Assembly (NCBI RefSeq): GCF_014196715.1
Contig: NZ_JACIEF010000003.1
Span: 897,874-961,873, forward strand
Reading direction: 5' to 3'
Length of the DNA: 64,000 nt
From: Pedobacter zeae
Lineage (GTDB): Bacteria > Bacteroidota > Bacteroidia > Sphingobacteriales > Sphingobacteriaceae
Shown: positions 44,243 to 53,893 of the stretch, in pieces
Position numbering within the stretch: position 1 is the stretch's first letter
Layout of the letters: each line of letters opens with the position of its first letter
Notes under the pieces: generated by a model
Told to the model about the DNA's origin: nothing
Database searches by the model: none
What the model saw: only the letters and a program-made list of their open reading frames with translations
Position numbers and translations under genes: made by a program

Positions 44243-46939
44243 ATGATAAAAATCTACTTTAAAAGGCTTTGCATTGCTTTTTTAATGGTAAGTAGCGGTA
44301 TAGCGCTGGCCCAGCAGGTACCAACGCCAAAATCGCATTTCGGTTTTGATATCGGCGACGATTATCAGTTGGCCAATTATACCCAAACGGAAGCTTATTT
44401 TAAAAAACTTGCAGCAAATTCGAATCGTGTTAAACTGATCGACATTGGTAAAACTGAAGAAGGCAGAAGCCAATATATGCTGATCGTTTCCTCGCCGGAG
44501 AATTTAAAGAAATTAGACCGATATAAAGAAATTTCACAACAATTGGCCCATGCCGAAATTACGCCTGAGCAGGCAAAAGCGCTCTCGCAGGAAGGTAAAG
44601 CTGTAGTCTGGATAGATGGGGGCCTGCATGCAAATGAGGTGGTTGGTGCGCACCAGTTGATCGAAACCGCATACCAGTTTGCTTCCAGAACTGATGCTGA
44701 AACCCTGCGTATTTTAGATAATGTGATCATTTTGTTTACACATGCCAACCCTGATGGGCAAGAACTGATAAGCAATTGGTACATGAGGGATAAAGATCCA
44801 AAGAAAAGAACAACTTTCGGGCTCCCGGTTCTCTATGAAAAATATGCAGGACATGATAATAACCGCGATTTCTTTATGTTAAACCTTAAAGAAACACAAA
44901 ATATTGGCCGTCAGCTTTTTATAGAGTGGATTCCGCAAATTATGTATAACCACCATCAGGCCGGTCCGGCAGGAACGGTGGTTGCCGGTCCGCCTTATCG
45001 TGATCCGTTTAATTACGTTTTCGACCCAACCCTGTTAACCAGCTTGGATGCCGTTGGTGCTGCCATGCACAACCGGATGAATGTAGAAAACAAGCCTGGT
45101 TATACGCAGCGCGGGGGATCGGTTTATTCTACCTGGTACAATGGCGGATTAAGAACCACAACCTATTTTCATAACATGGTTGGCCTTTTAACAGAAATTA
45201 TCGGAAACCCAACGCCTTCTGAAATTCCTTTGGTTCCTTCGCGTTTATTGCCGAACGGAGATTCGCCAAACCCGATTACCCCAAGGAAATGGTACTTTAA
45301 AAACTCGATTGATTACTCTGTATCATTAAACTATGCCGTTTTAAATTATGCACAACGTTATCGCGACGAATTGTTGTACAACATTTACCAGATGGGTAAA
45401 AATTCAATTGAGCGGGGTAAAAAAGATACCTGGTCATTCTCTCCAAAGAAAATTGAAGCCATTAACAATGCTGCAAAAAGCGAAAGGGGTACTTCAGTTG
45501 CAGGTGGAGATGTCGATTTTGGACCAAGGCGGCAGATCAGTACAAAAGCTTTTGATACGGTCATGAAGGCGCCGGCAAACCGTGATGCACGGGGTTATAT
45601 TTTATCTGCAGATCAGCCGGATTTTAACACTGCCATTAAATTTTTAAATGCATTGATCAGAACGGGAATCGTGGTGCAAAAAGCAACAGCAGCATTTACC
45701 GTTGCTGGTAAAAATTATCCTGCCGGAAGTTATGTGGTAAAAACCGATCAGGCTTTCCGTCCACATGTTTTGGATATGTTTGAGCCACAGGATCACCCAA
45801 ACGATTTTAAATACGAGGGCGGTGCCCCGATTCCGCCCTACGATGCTGCGGGGTGGACATTGGCCTATCTAATGGACGTGAAATTCGACCGTATTTTGGA
45901 CGATTTTTCTGGTCCGTTCGAAAAAAATCCTCATGGCGAACTCTTAAAACCAGAAAATAAATTGCCAAATGGATCGGGTTATGTGTTAAGCGCTGCACAA
46001 AATGATTCTTATACCGCAGTTAATGATTTATTGAAAAACAAGGTTGAAGTTTACCGATCTGCAGAAAATGGCGATTTTTATGTTTCGTCAGCAGGAAAAT
46101 CCTTATTGGAAAAGGCAAATATTAAACTAAAAGTTGCGGCTGCTCCAAAGAATAAAATCAAAGTTTCGACAGCCAGAATTGCCCTTTGGGATACCTACGG
46201 TGGTTCAATGGCTTCAGGCTGGGTGCGGTTTTTAATGGAGCAATATCACTATAACGCTACGGTGATCTATCCGCAGGACGTGGATGCCGGAAATTTAAAA
46301 TCCAAATACGATGTGATCATTTTTGTAGGAGGTGCAATTCCGTCGGTTCAGGGCGGAGGTGGAGGAAACAGATCTTTCGGGCCAAAAGCAGATGAAATCC
46401 CACAGGAATTTAGAAACCGTTTGGGCAGGATTACTGCTGATAAATCAATCCCTGAATTGAAGAGGTTTTTAGAGGCTGGTGGTAATATTGTAACCATTGG
46501 CAGTAGCACCAGCCTGGCTTATCACTTAAACCTGCCTGTACGTAACGCAATGGTAGAAATTGTAAACGGCGAAGAAAAACGGTTACCTGCTGAAAAATAT
46601 TATGTTCCCGGAAGTGTGTTAAATGTAGGCGTAGACACCTCTTTGCCTACCAATTGGGGGATGGAAAAGGAAGCTGATGTATATTTTGATAATAGCCCTG
46701 TTTTTAAACTGACGGGTGATGCTATTGCTGCAGGGAGGATTAAACCATTAATGTGGTTCGAAAACGCCACGCCATTGCGCAGTGGCTGGGCCTGGGGTCA
46801 GACTTACCTGCAAGATGGCATAACCGCATTCGAAGCAAAAGTTGGCAAGGGAAAATTACTTGCTTTCGGGCCTGAAATAACCTTTAGGGCACAAACGCAC
46901 GGCACCTTTAAGCTGATATTTAACCAATTGTATAAATAA
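44243..46939 (+). CDS. Secreted M14-family zinc carboxypeptidase-like protein
   Basis: The 898-residue protein has a signal peptide (about 1-23, ending ALAQ) and an N-terminal M14 domain with the HxxE zinc ligands in GGLHANEVVGAHQ, GHDNNRDFF and IMYNHHQAG (third histidine). Residues beyond about 640 (ARIALWDTYGGSMASGWVRF, YDVIIFVGGAIP) resemble a class I glutamine-amidotransferase-like fold, seen in other Bacteroidetes M14 proteins of this size. It probably cleaves peptides in the periplasm or at the cell surface; specificity unknown. Confidence 0.85.
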   Translation: MIKIYFKRLCIAFLMVSSGIALAQQVPTPKSHFGFDIGDDYQLANYTQTEAYFKKLAANSNRVKLIDIGKTEEGRSQYMLIVSSPENLKKLDRYKEISQQLAHAEITPEQAKALSQEGKAVVWIDGGLHANEVVGAHQLIETAYQFASRTDAETLRILDNVIILFTHANPDGQELISNWYMRDKDPKKRTTFGLPVLYEKYAGHDNNRDFFMLNLKETQNIGRQLFIEWIPQIMYNHHQAGPAGTVVAGPPYRDPFNYVFDPTLLTSLDAVGAAMHNRMNVENKPGYTQRGGSVYSTWYNGGLRTTTYFHNMVGLLTEIIGNPTPSEIPLVPSRLLPNGDSPNPITPRKWYFKNSIDYSVSLNYAVLNYAQRYRDELLYNIYQMGKNSIERGKKDTWSFSPKKIEAINNAAKSERGTSVAGGDVDFGPRRQISTKAFDTVMKAPANRDARGYILSADQPDFNTAIKFLNALIRTGIVVQKATAAFTVAGKNYPAGSYVVKTDQAFRPHVLDMFEPQDHPNDFKYEGGAPIPPYDAAGWTLAYLMDVKFDRILDDFSGPFEKNPHGELLKPENKLPNGSGYVLSAAQNDSYTAVNDLLKNKVEVYRSAENGDFYVSSAGKSLLEKANIKLKVAAAPKNKIKVSTARIALWDTYGGSMASGWVRFLMEQYHYNATVIYPQDVDAGNLKSKYDVIIFVGGAIPSVQGGGGGNRSFGPKADEIPQEFRNRLGRITADKSIPELKRFLEAGGNIVTIGSSTSLAYHLNLPVRNAMVEIVNGEEKRLPAEKYYVPGSVLNVGVDTSLPTNWGMEKEADVYFDNSPVFKLTGDAIAAGRIKPLMWFENATPLRSGWAWGQTYLQDGITAFEAKVGKGKLLAFGPEITFRAQTHGTFKLIFNQLYK

Positions 46940-46959
46940 GTTAAGCAATTATTTACTTT

Positions 46960-47021
46960 GTCACGTTGAGTTTAGCGAAACGCCCTATCTTAACATGATC
47001 TTTCTACATGCTCATGATGAC
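46960..47021. repeat. Interspersed inverted repeat, copy 6
   Basis: Begins GTCACGTTGAGTTTAGCGAAA and ends CATGCTCATGATGAC, an imperfect inverted repeat between the M14 gene and the DsbA gene. Confidence 0.5.
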
Positions 47022-47032
47022 AATTCTTAATC

Positions 47033-47064
47033 AAAGCTACTATCCCAAAGGATAGTAGCTTTTT
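47033..47064 (+). terminator. Intrinsic terminator before the DsbA-like gene
   Basis: AAAGCTACTATCC and GGATAGTAGCTTT form a perfect 13-bp stem around 4 bases, followed by TTTTA. It probably ends the M14 gene transcript. Confidence 0.8.
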
Positions 47065-47110
47065 ACTTTGGTCTTACTATAGTCAATTATAATACGCTTA
47101 ATTTTGTGTT

Positions 47111-47830
47111 ATGAAAGTAGAAATCTGGTCGGATGTAATGTGTCCGTTTTGCTATATCGGGAAGAGGCATTTTGAACAGGCATTAGAAAAATTGCCCTTC
47201 AAAAAAGAAATTGAAATAGACTGGAAGAGTTTTCAGCTCAATCCGGAGTATCAAAACACCAGTAACGAAACGGTTTACGATTATCTTTCAAGAAGCAAAG
47301 GGATGCCGGTTGAGCAGGCTAAGCAAATGACCAGGCAGGTGGCTGATATGGCCGCAAATGCTGGCTTAACTCTTGATTTTGACACCAGCATTCCTGCAAA
47401 TACCTTTAATGCGCACCGCCTGATCCATTTGGCAGCAAAACATGATCTGCAGGATTTAGCAGAAGAAAAATTGTTTGAAGCACATTTTCTAAAAGGCAGA
47501 AATATTGGCGAAAATGATGTTTTGATTGATCTTGCCGTAGAAATGGGTTTGGATAAGGAGGAAGTTACCGCTGTTTTAAATGGCAATGAATTTGCAGAAG
47601 CTGTTCGTTATGATATTTATGAAAGCCAGAATTTAGGGATTAGAGGAGTGCCTTATTTTGTGATGGACCGCAAGTATGGTATTTCAGGTGCTCAGCCTGT
47701 TCAGGCTTTTACCGATGCGCTTACCCAAAGTTTTAACGAGTGGAAAGCCGCTCAACCCAAAACTATACTTACCTCATTAAATAATAATAATAATGATGCG
47801 GTTTGTGACGAAAATGGTTGTGAAATATAA
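47111..47830 (+). CDS. DsbA-family oxidoreductase, FrnE-like
   Basis: The 239-residue protein has the DsbA-type motif CPFC (cysteines 11 and 14, WSDVMCPFCYIG) near the N-terminus, an inserted helical domain, and GIRGVPYFVM with the cis-proline. This is the FrnE/HCCA-isomerase-like branch, cytosolic because no signal peptide is present. A role in thiol redox or oxidative stress is plausible; FrnE proteins are partly characterised in Deinococcus. A CEENGCEI-like cysteine pair occurs at the C-terminus (CDENGCEI). Confidence 0.85.
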   Translation: MKVEIWSDVMCPFCYIGKRHFEQALEKLPFKKEIEIDWKSFQLNPEYQNTSNETVYDYLSRSKGMPVEQAKQMTRQVADMAANAGLTLDFDTSIPANTFNAHRLIHLAAKHDLQDLAEEKLFEAHFLKGRNIGENDVLIDLAVEMGLDKEEVTAVLNGNEFAEAVRYDIYESQNLGIRGVPYFVMDRKYGISGAQPVQAFTDALTQSFNEWKAAQPKTILTSLNNNNNDAVCDENGCEI

Positions 47831-47900
47831 GTTTGTTTCCCGTAGATAACCGCTGATTTTCTGCCAAGATCATTTTGATCTGCGGGCATTATTATGCAAT

Positions 47901-48015
47901 CCCTTCATGCTGAATTTTTTTCAGCATCTGCTGAGAAACTTAATACAGATTAGGGCGCTGAAACAGTTCGGGAGGGTGGATCGCGAGGGATCGTTCCGCT
48001 ATGCTCAGGACAATT
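47901..48015. repeat. Possible interspersed repeat, copy 7
   Basis: CCTTCATGCTGAATTTTTTTCAGCATC and, further on, GTTCCGCTATGCTCAGGACAA resemble other copies (cttcgctatgctcag core), but the ends are poorly matched, so this is tentative. Confidence 0.35.
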
Positions 48016-48053
48016 GGCAGGAATAAATGCCCTGATTTGTTAATAGACCCCAT

Positions 48054-48275
48054 CTATCGATTTTGATTCTTCAATGGCGTTAATAAATATTCCAAGCCAT
48101 TAACCCGGATTTCAAACATTGTAGCCATTAAATCGCCCAATTTACCTTTCGGAAAGCCCTTATCCTTATACCAAAGCAAATAACTTTCGGGGATGTTGCA
48201 GATCAGGTAACCTTTATATTTCCCATAAGGCATTTGCATTTTCACTAAATCGAGCAATAGGGTTGGGTCTAACAT
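48054..48275 (-). CDS. DUF3820-family small protein
   Basis: The 73-residue protein (ATG at 48275) contains QMPYGKYKGYLICNIPESYLLWY, matching DUF3820 proteins (PFGKYKG...L..P..YL.W pattern). A longer version from a TTG at 48323 would begin inside the mfd hairpin and is rejected. Function unknown. It lies downstream of mfd on the same strand. Confidence 0.8.
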   Translation of the reverse strand: MLDPTLLLDLVKMQMPYGKYKGYLICNIPESYLLWYKDKGFPKGKLGDLMATMFEIRVNGLEYLLTPLKNQNR

Positions 48276-48304
48276 GTTTATTTTAAGGTAGTGCTGGTAA
48301 TTTG

Positions 48305-48346
48305 AAAACGTTAATTGAGTCAATTAACTGACTCAATTAACGTTTT
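48305..48346 (-). terminator. Long hairpin at the end of mfd
   Basis: AAAACGTTAATTGAGTCA and TGACTCAATTAACGTTTT pair as an 18-bp stem around 6 bases, touching the last base of the mfd stop codon. On the minus strand the stem ends in CGTTTTC. It is a likely mfd terminator or transcript-end stabiliser. Confidence 0.65.
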
Positions 48347-51300
48347 TAATCAATAAGTTCTAAGGTTTCAATTGCTTCTTCAACCGTATTTATATTATCA
48401 AAGGCAATCCTGAGGGTATTTTTTACCTCTTTTAAATTGCACATCCGCGGATGGTTCTGCGCAAATGTTAAAATTTTGGTGAAAGTATTCGAGTCGAAAT
48501 AAGCAGATTGTTTATCGCTTAAAAAATAGCCGCGCAAACTGTTCTTCTTGAAACTGATTTTCTCAAAACCTAATTTCTTGCCCAGCCACTGCAAACGCAC
48601 CACGCTGAGCATGGTTTTTACCTGCGGAGGAACAGGCCCGAAACGATCGGCCAGGTGTTTTTCGAAAACGGCCAGTTCGGTTTCGTTATCAAGTTTAGAA
48701 AGTTCCGTATATAAGTTGTAGCGCTCGGTAATATTGGTAATGTAAGCATCCGGGATGTACAATTCCAGATCAGTATCTACCTGCGTAAAGCCTACGAACG
48801 GCCGGGCAGGCTCATTTTCGAACAGCCCTTTAAATTCAGCTTCTTTTAGCTCCTGGATAGCTTCATCCAATATTTTATGGTACATCTCGAAACCGATTTC
48901 GGCAATGAAGCCACTTTGCTCTGCACCCAATAAATTTCCACTGCCACGGATATCCAGATCGCGCATGGCCACATTAAAACCACTGCCAAGATCAGAAAAC
49001 TCTTCGATGGCACTTAAGCGCTTACGGGCTTCAGAGGTTAAAGTAGATAAGGGTGGTGAAAGCAGGTAACAAAATGCTTTTTTGTTACTCCGGCCTACTC
49101 TGCCACGCATTTGGTGCAGGTCGCTCAAACCAAACATGTGTGCATGGTTAATGATAATGGTATTTGCATTAGGAATATCTAAACCCGCTTCTATGATCGT
49201 TGTAGCGACCAGTACATCTTTTTCTCCGTTGATGAAATCGAGCATGACATCTTCCAATTGATCGCCATCCAGTTGGCCGTGTGCAATACCAATTCTTGCT
49301 TTTGGCACCAGTTTCTGGATTAATCCGCCCAATTGCATCAGGTCGTTTACCCGGTTATGGATAAAAAATACCTGTCCGCCACGATCTAATTCGAACTGAA
49401 CAGCCTCTTGAATCAGTTTATCATTAAAAACATGTAATTCGGTGTTAACGGGCTGCCGGTTTGGTGGCGGGGTACTGATAATGGATAAATCCCTTGCCCC
49501 CATTAAAGAGAAATGTAGCGTTCTCGGAATCGGCGTTGCGGTTAGCGTTAACGTATCAACATTTACACGTATGGCTTTTAATCGTTCTTTTGCGGTAACA
49601 CCAAACTTTTGCTCTTCATCAATAATCATGATGCCAAGATCTTTAAACTTAACATCCTTGCTTAATAAACGGTGTGTTCCGATTAGAATATCAACTTTGC
49701 CTGCAGCAGCTTCGGCCAGCGTATCTTTAATCTGTTTATTGGTTTTAAAACGGTTGATATAATCTACTGTAACCGGAAAATCTTTTAAACGGGAAGAGAA
49801 GGTTTTAAAATGCTGTAAAGCCAAAATAGTAGTTGGAACCAGAACTGCGGCCTGTTTGCCCTCCGCAACAGCTTTAAATGCCGCGCGAACGGCGATCTCC
49901 GTTTTTCCGAACCCAACATCGCCGCAAACCAAACGATCCATTGGATGTGGCGATTCCATATCTTTTTTTACATCCTGGGTAGCTTTCAACTGATCGGGGG
50001 TATCTTCGTAAATAAAAGAAGCTTCGAGTTCAGTTTGTAAATAGCTATCGGGAGAAAATGCAGTTCCCGCCTGGGTTTTGCGCAGGGCATAAAGCCTGAT
50101 CAGGTCTCGGGCAATATCTTTAACTTTTTTTTTTGTAGTTTTTTTTAGCTTGTCCCAGGCATCAGTACCCAGTTTATTCATCTTTGGCACCCCGCTTTCT
50201 TTGCCGCTATATTTGGCTATGCGGTTTAACGAGTTGATGTTTACATAAAGCAGGTCGTTATCTGCATAAATTAAACGGATCATCTCCTGGGTTTTGCCGT
50301 TCACCTCCACTTTTTCCAGCCCGGCATATTTGCCGATCCCGTGGTCGATGTGGGTAACGAAATCACCTGATTTTAATTCCCTTAAATCTTTTAAGGTAAT
50401 GGCCTGGCTTTTCTGGTAACCTTTTTTAAGCTTGTATTTATAATAACGGTCAAAAATCTGGTGATCGGTATAAAATGCCGTTTGGATTTTAGGATCTACA
50501 AAACCCTCGCGCAACATGCTGTTGATAGGGGTAAATTTGGCCGTTTTGTCTATATCCTCTAAAATGGCATATAAACGCTCGATCTGCTTTGGCGAATCGG
50601 TAAAGATAAAATTAATAATCCCCTCTTTTTCGTTTTCCTTAAGGTTGTGGATCAAGAGGTTAAAATCCTTATTGAAAGAAGGCTGTGGCCTGGTTTCGAA
50701 CTCAAAACGGTTGTCTGTTTTATAAAAAAACTGTTTACCGAATTCAACCAGGGGGAAATCCTGAAGGTGATCGCCTAATAATTTCTCGTCGCTAAAAGCA
50801 AACTTAGGGTCGATCCATTCCGGGTTCTGCGTTTTATCTGCCGCTGGTAAAGCTTTCCAGAGCTCAACCGCTTTTTTAAACCCAGCCTTCACGATATCTA
50901 ATGTAAATTCTACATCTTTAAACCACAGTTGGGTATCCCGGTCGATGTAATCCAGGATGCTGATATTGCTTTCTGTTAAAAATTTGGCCTGAACGTTCGG
51001 TACAATGGTAAACGATTTAACATCAGTAACCGAAAGCTGGCTTTCAATTTCAAAACTTCTGATGCTTTCTACCTCATCGCCAAAAAATTCGATACGATAA
51101 GGTAAATCAGAGGAGAAAGAAAAGATATCTACAATACCGCCTCGAATAGAAAACTGCCCAGGCTCATAAACAAAATCCCTGCGGTCAAAGTCGTAATCAA
51201 TTAAAAATTCATTGATAAAATCGATGCCCAGTTTCGCTCCCAAACTGATTTCTAAAGTGTTTTTTTCCAGTGCAGAGCGATCAATCACTTTTTCGGCAAT

Positions 51301-51684
51301 GGCTTCGGGATAGGAAACCACAATTTTTCCATATTCCGAATCGTGGTTCAGTTCGTTCAATACCTCGGCTCGTGCCAGTACATTGGCGGTATCAACCTGT
51401 GTAAAATCAAAAGATTTGCGGTAAGAAGAAGGGAAAAGTAAAACCTGTTTGTCGAGTACGCTTTCCAGGTCGGATTGGAAATATGCGGCCTCTTCCCTGT
51501 CCGGCAAAACGAACATTATAGGCTTATGCAATAAAAAATATGAAGAAAGGGCAACGATGGCATCGGCTGAACCCACCAATCCCTTTAATTGTATCTTGGG
51601 GTTTTTGGTCGCATTCAACGCTTTGGTAAATTGTGTTACCCTATCGTCAGTTTTGTATCGGTTTATTAAATCTCGAATGTTCAA
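48346..51684 (-). CDS. mfd: Transcription-repair coupling factor
   Basis: The 1112-residue protein has the Mfd order: UvrB-homologous N-terminal part, CarD-type RNA-polymerase-interacting segment (SGDFVTHIDHGIGKYAG), helicase motor with Walker A GDVGFGKTE, DEEQ (IIDEEQKFGV), and RGRVGRSNKKAFCYLL, then the TRCF domain. It removes stalled RNA polymerase and recruits UvrA. The start is a TTG at 51684 (the next in-frame methionine is far inside the conserved region), a rare start also expected for this family in close relatives. Confidence 0.95.
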   Translation of the reverse strand: MNIRDLINRYKTDDRVTQFTKALNATKNPKIQLKGLVGSADAIVALSSYFLLHKPIMFVLPDREEAAYFQSDLESVLDKQVLLFPSSYRKSFDFTQVDTANVLARAEVLNELNHDSEYGKIVVSYPEAIAEKVIDRSALEKNTLEISLGAKLGIDFINEFLIDYDFDRRDFVYEPGQFSIRGGIVDIFSFSSDLPYRIEFFGDEVESIRSFEIESQLSVTDVKSFTIVPNVQAKFLTESNISILDYIDRDTQLWFKDVEFTLDIVKAGFKKAVELWKALPAADKTQNPEWIDPKFAFSDEKLLGDHLQDFPLVEFGKQFFYKTDNRFEFETRPQPSFNKDFNLLIHNLKENEKEGIINFIFTDSPKQIERLYAILEDIDKTAKFTPINSMLREGFVDPKIQTAFYTDHQIFDRYYKYKLKKGYQKSQAITLKDLRELKSGDFVTHIDHGIGKYAGLEKVEVNGKTQEMIRLIYADNDLLYVNINSLNRIAKYSGKESGVPKMNKLGTDAWDKLKKTTKKKVKDIARDLIRLYALRKTQAGTAFSPDSYLQTELEASFIYEDTPDQLKATQDVKKDMESPHPMDRLVCGDVGFGKTEIAVRAAFKAVAEGKQAAVLVPTTILALQHFKTFSSRLKDFPVTVDYINRFKTNKQIKDTLAEAAAGKVDILIGTHRLLSKDVKFKDLGIMIIDEEQKFGVTAKERLKAIRVNVDTLTLTATPIPRTLHFSLMGARDLSIISTPPPNRQPVNTELHVFNDKLIQEAVQFELDRGGQVFFIHNRVNDLMQLGGLIQKLVPKARIGIAHGQLDGDQLEDVMLDFINGEKDVLVATTIIEAGLDIPNANTIIINHAHMFGLSDLHQMRGRVGRSNKKAFCYLLSPPLSTLTSEARKRLSAIEEFSDLGSGFNVAMRDLDIRGSGNLLGAEQSGFIAEIGFEMYHKILDEAIQELKEAEFKGLFENEPARPFVGFTQVDTDLELYIPDAYITNITERYNLYTELSKLDNETELAVFEKHLADRFGPVPPQVKTMLSVVRLQWLGKKLGFEKISFKKNSLRGYFLSDKQSAYFDSNTFTKILTFAQNHPRMCNLKEVKNTLRIAFDNINTVEEAIETLELID

Positions 51685-51913
51685 GGCACAAAAATAAGCT
51701 TATCTTTTAATATTAACCCGCAATTTGTGTAAAGGTTTTTTTAACTATTTTTGACTGCGTTCTGATATAAGAATCAGATGTAAGAAAAACTGTAGCTTAT
51801 TCTTAGATGGTATCGTTCGTTTGGTCGAAATATATTCCCCTTTCGTCGATTAAGGGCAAATCGATGTAACAAAGGTAGTTCTATAGCCTCTAAATAGTAT
51901 AAAAAGTGAAACA

Positions 51914-52216
51914 ATGAAGTACATTAAAAGCTTTCCACTAGAACTTGTTTTCTGGTTAACAGCTTTACTGTTACTGGCAACAGCGAATAGCCATGAGCAT
52001 CATTTTACACTTTGTCCTTTAGACCGTTTGGGTTTTAAGGATTGGTGTCCGGGATGCGGTATAGGCAGGTCTATCAGTCATATTTTACATGGCAGGTTTA
52101 CCGAAAGCTTTTCCGAACATTGGTTTGGGTTTCCGGCGCTTTTGATCATTGTTTACAGAATTTATACATTGATAAAAAATAAAAGAAAGTTTAAAATTTT
52201 ACCAACAAATACATAG
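51914..52216 (+). CDS. DUF2752-type small membrane protein
   Basis: The 100-residue protein has a hydrophobic N-terminus (FWLTALLLLATA), the DUF2752 motif CPLDRLGFKDWCPGCGIGRSI with four cysteines, and a C-terminal transmembrane stretch. The family is found in Bacteroidetes with unknown function. It is followed after 5 bases by the TM2 gene, so the two probably form one unit. Confidence 0.8.
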   Translation: MKYIKSFPLELVFWLTALLLLATANSHEHHFTLCPLDRLGFKDWCPGCGIGRSISHILHGRFTESFSEHWFGFPALLIIVYRIYTLIKNKRKFKILPTNT

Positions 52217-52221
52217 AAACC

Positions 52222-52608
52222 ATGGATATATTTCAATCACCTCTAATGTCGTTACCAGGTATAACACCAGAGGAATACTCATATTTACAACAGGCAACAA
52301 CCGGTTTAACCGAAGAGCAGTTGCGTAACTTCCTGATGGTTTACAGTAGCAAAAGAAAAAACCCGTCAGATATGTTGATTTTTTGCTTAATCGGACTGTT
52401 TGCTGTTCCAGGCTTGCAAAGGTTTATCATTGGCCAGATCGGTATGGGTATTTTATACCTTGTAACAGCAGGTTTATGCTTCATCGGATCGATCATCGAT
52501 GTAATTAACCACAAAACCCTAGCTTTTGAGCATAACCAGAAAATGGTTTTTGAAAGCTTACAAATGGTAAGAATGGGCGGTGGATTTCAACAGGCAGGCA
52601 AATTCTAG
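52222..52608 (+). CDS. TM2-domain membrane protein
   Basis: The 128-residue protein has a helical N-terminus and a TM2-like region (FAVPGLQRFIIGQIGMGILYLVTAGLCFIGSIIDVI) with two transmembrane helices. It is paired with the DUF2752 gene and ends before a strong terminator. Function unknown. Confidence 0.82.
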   Translation: MDIFQSPLMSLPGITPEEYSYLQQATTGLTEEQLRNFLMVYSSKRKNPSDMLIFCLIGLFAVPGLQRFIIGQIGMGILYLVTAGLCFIGSIIDVINHKTLAFEHNQKMVFESLQMVRMGGGFQQAGKF

Positions 52609-52636
52609 TACACCACATTTAAAGTATATAATTTTC

Positions 52637-52673
52637 AAACCTATCAAGTTTCAAAACCTGATAGGTTTTTTTG
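52637..52673 (+). terminator. Intrinsic terminator after the TM2 gene
   Basis: AAACCTATCA and TGATAGGTTT form the outer stem, with inner GTT/AAC pairs past one mismatch around TCAA, followed by TTTTTTT. The core resembles the terminator after nadA. Confidence 0.82.
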
Positions 52674-52795
52674 TTAAATCAATCCGATAGCAGTGAAACA
52701 CCCAAACCGGCCACTAAATGGAATATTGTTGGCGCCGGAGAAAGGAGTTAGCAGACAAGTTTTCGAAACCTGCAGGCTTTATTTATATTTATCGA

Positions 52796-53893
52796 ATGAA
52801 ATTAGCTGAAATTACCAATTATTTAGAAAGCATTGCACCACTTAATTACCAGGAAGATTATGATAACTCTGGCCTGATTGTGGGCGACCCGAATATGGAA
52901 ATCCATGCTGCTTTGGTGGCCTTAGATTGTGTAGAAAAAATTGTAGATGAAGCCATTTCTACTGGCTGTAACCTCATCATTACCCATCACCCTATTGTTT
53001 TTAAAGGGATAAAAAAGCTGAACGGAAAGAATTACGTTGAGCGTGTAGTGGTAAAAGCCATTAAAAACAATATTGCACTTTATGCCATTCATACCAATTT
53101 AGACAGCATTCATACCGGCGTAAATGCAAAGATCTGTGAACGTTTGGGCTTAACAGGCACTAAGGTACTGTCGCCAAAAGCCGGACTCTTAAAAAAACTG
53201 GTTACCTATTGCCCGCATGCCCAGGCCGAACAATTGCGGTCGGCATTGTTTTATGCAGGTGCAGGGAACATTGGAAACTATAGCGAGTGCAGTTTCAATG
53301 CTGATGGTTTTGGCACATTTAAAGGAAATGAAGATTCAGACCCTTTTGTGGGCGAAAAAGGTTTCCGCCATCGCGAAAACGAAGTAAGGATCGAAATGGT
53401 GTACCCTACCCAGGCTGAGCGGAAAATTTTGGTTGCCCTTTTCGAAAACCACCCTTACGAGGAAGTGGCTTACGATATTTACAAGCTCGAAAACAAACAC
53501 CAGTTGGTAGGTTCGGGTATGGTGGGCTGGCTGGAATACGATATGGATGCTTATGATTTTTTACATTTGTTAAAAGACAGGATGCAGGCCAAAGTGGTTC
53601 GGCATACCGAAGTAATTGGAAAAAGGATCAAAAAGGTGGCGGTTTGTGGCGGTTCCGGAAGCTTCCTTTTAAAAGATGCAATTGCCGCAGGAGCGGATGT
53701 TTTTATCACTGCTGATTTCAAATACCATGAGTTTTTTGATGCAGAGGAAAAACTGATCATTGCCGACATCGGACACTTTGAAACTGAACAATTTACCTCA
53801 AATTTATTGCTTGAAATTATTCAGAAAAAATTTACTAACTTTGCAATCCGTTTAACGGAGCAAAATACAAACCCCATAAATTACTTGTTTTAA
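52796..53893 (+). CDS. Nif3-like dinuclear metal centre protein
   Basis: The 365-residue protein (ATG at 52796; an upstream ATG at 52718 adds unconserved residues) matches the Nif3/DUF34 family: EDYDNSGLIVGD, ITHHPIVFKG with paired histidines, IHTNLDSIHTGVN, and near the C-terminus GGSGSFLLKDA, ITADFKYHEFFDA, IADIGHFETEQF. The central insertion (about 130-230) is the PII-like domain of long forms. Family members assemble as hexamers with two metals; substrate unknown. Its stop overlaps the next ATG by one base. Confidence 0.92.
   Translation: MKLAEITNYLESIAPLNYQEDYDNSGLIVGDPNMEIHAALVALDCVEKIVDEAISTGCNLIITHHPIVFKGIKKLNGKNYVERVVVKAIKNNIALYAIHTNLDSIHTGVNAKICERLGLTGTKVLSPKAGLLKKLVTYCPHAQAEQLRSALFYAGAGNIGNYSECSFNADGFGTFKGNEDSDPFVGEKGFRHRENEVRIEMVYPTQAERKILVALFENHPYEEVAYDIYKLENKHQLVGSGMVGWLEYDMDAYDFLHLLKDRMQAKVVRHTEVIGKRIKKVAVCGGSGSFLLKDAIAAGADVFITADFKYHEFFDAEEKLIIADIGHFETEQFTSNLLLEIIQKKFTNFAIRLTEQNTNPINYLF

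Noticed and set aside
48276..48323. Extended start of the DUF3820 gene
   Set aside because: It begins with TTG inside the mfd hairpin and adds residues with no family match.
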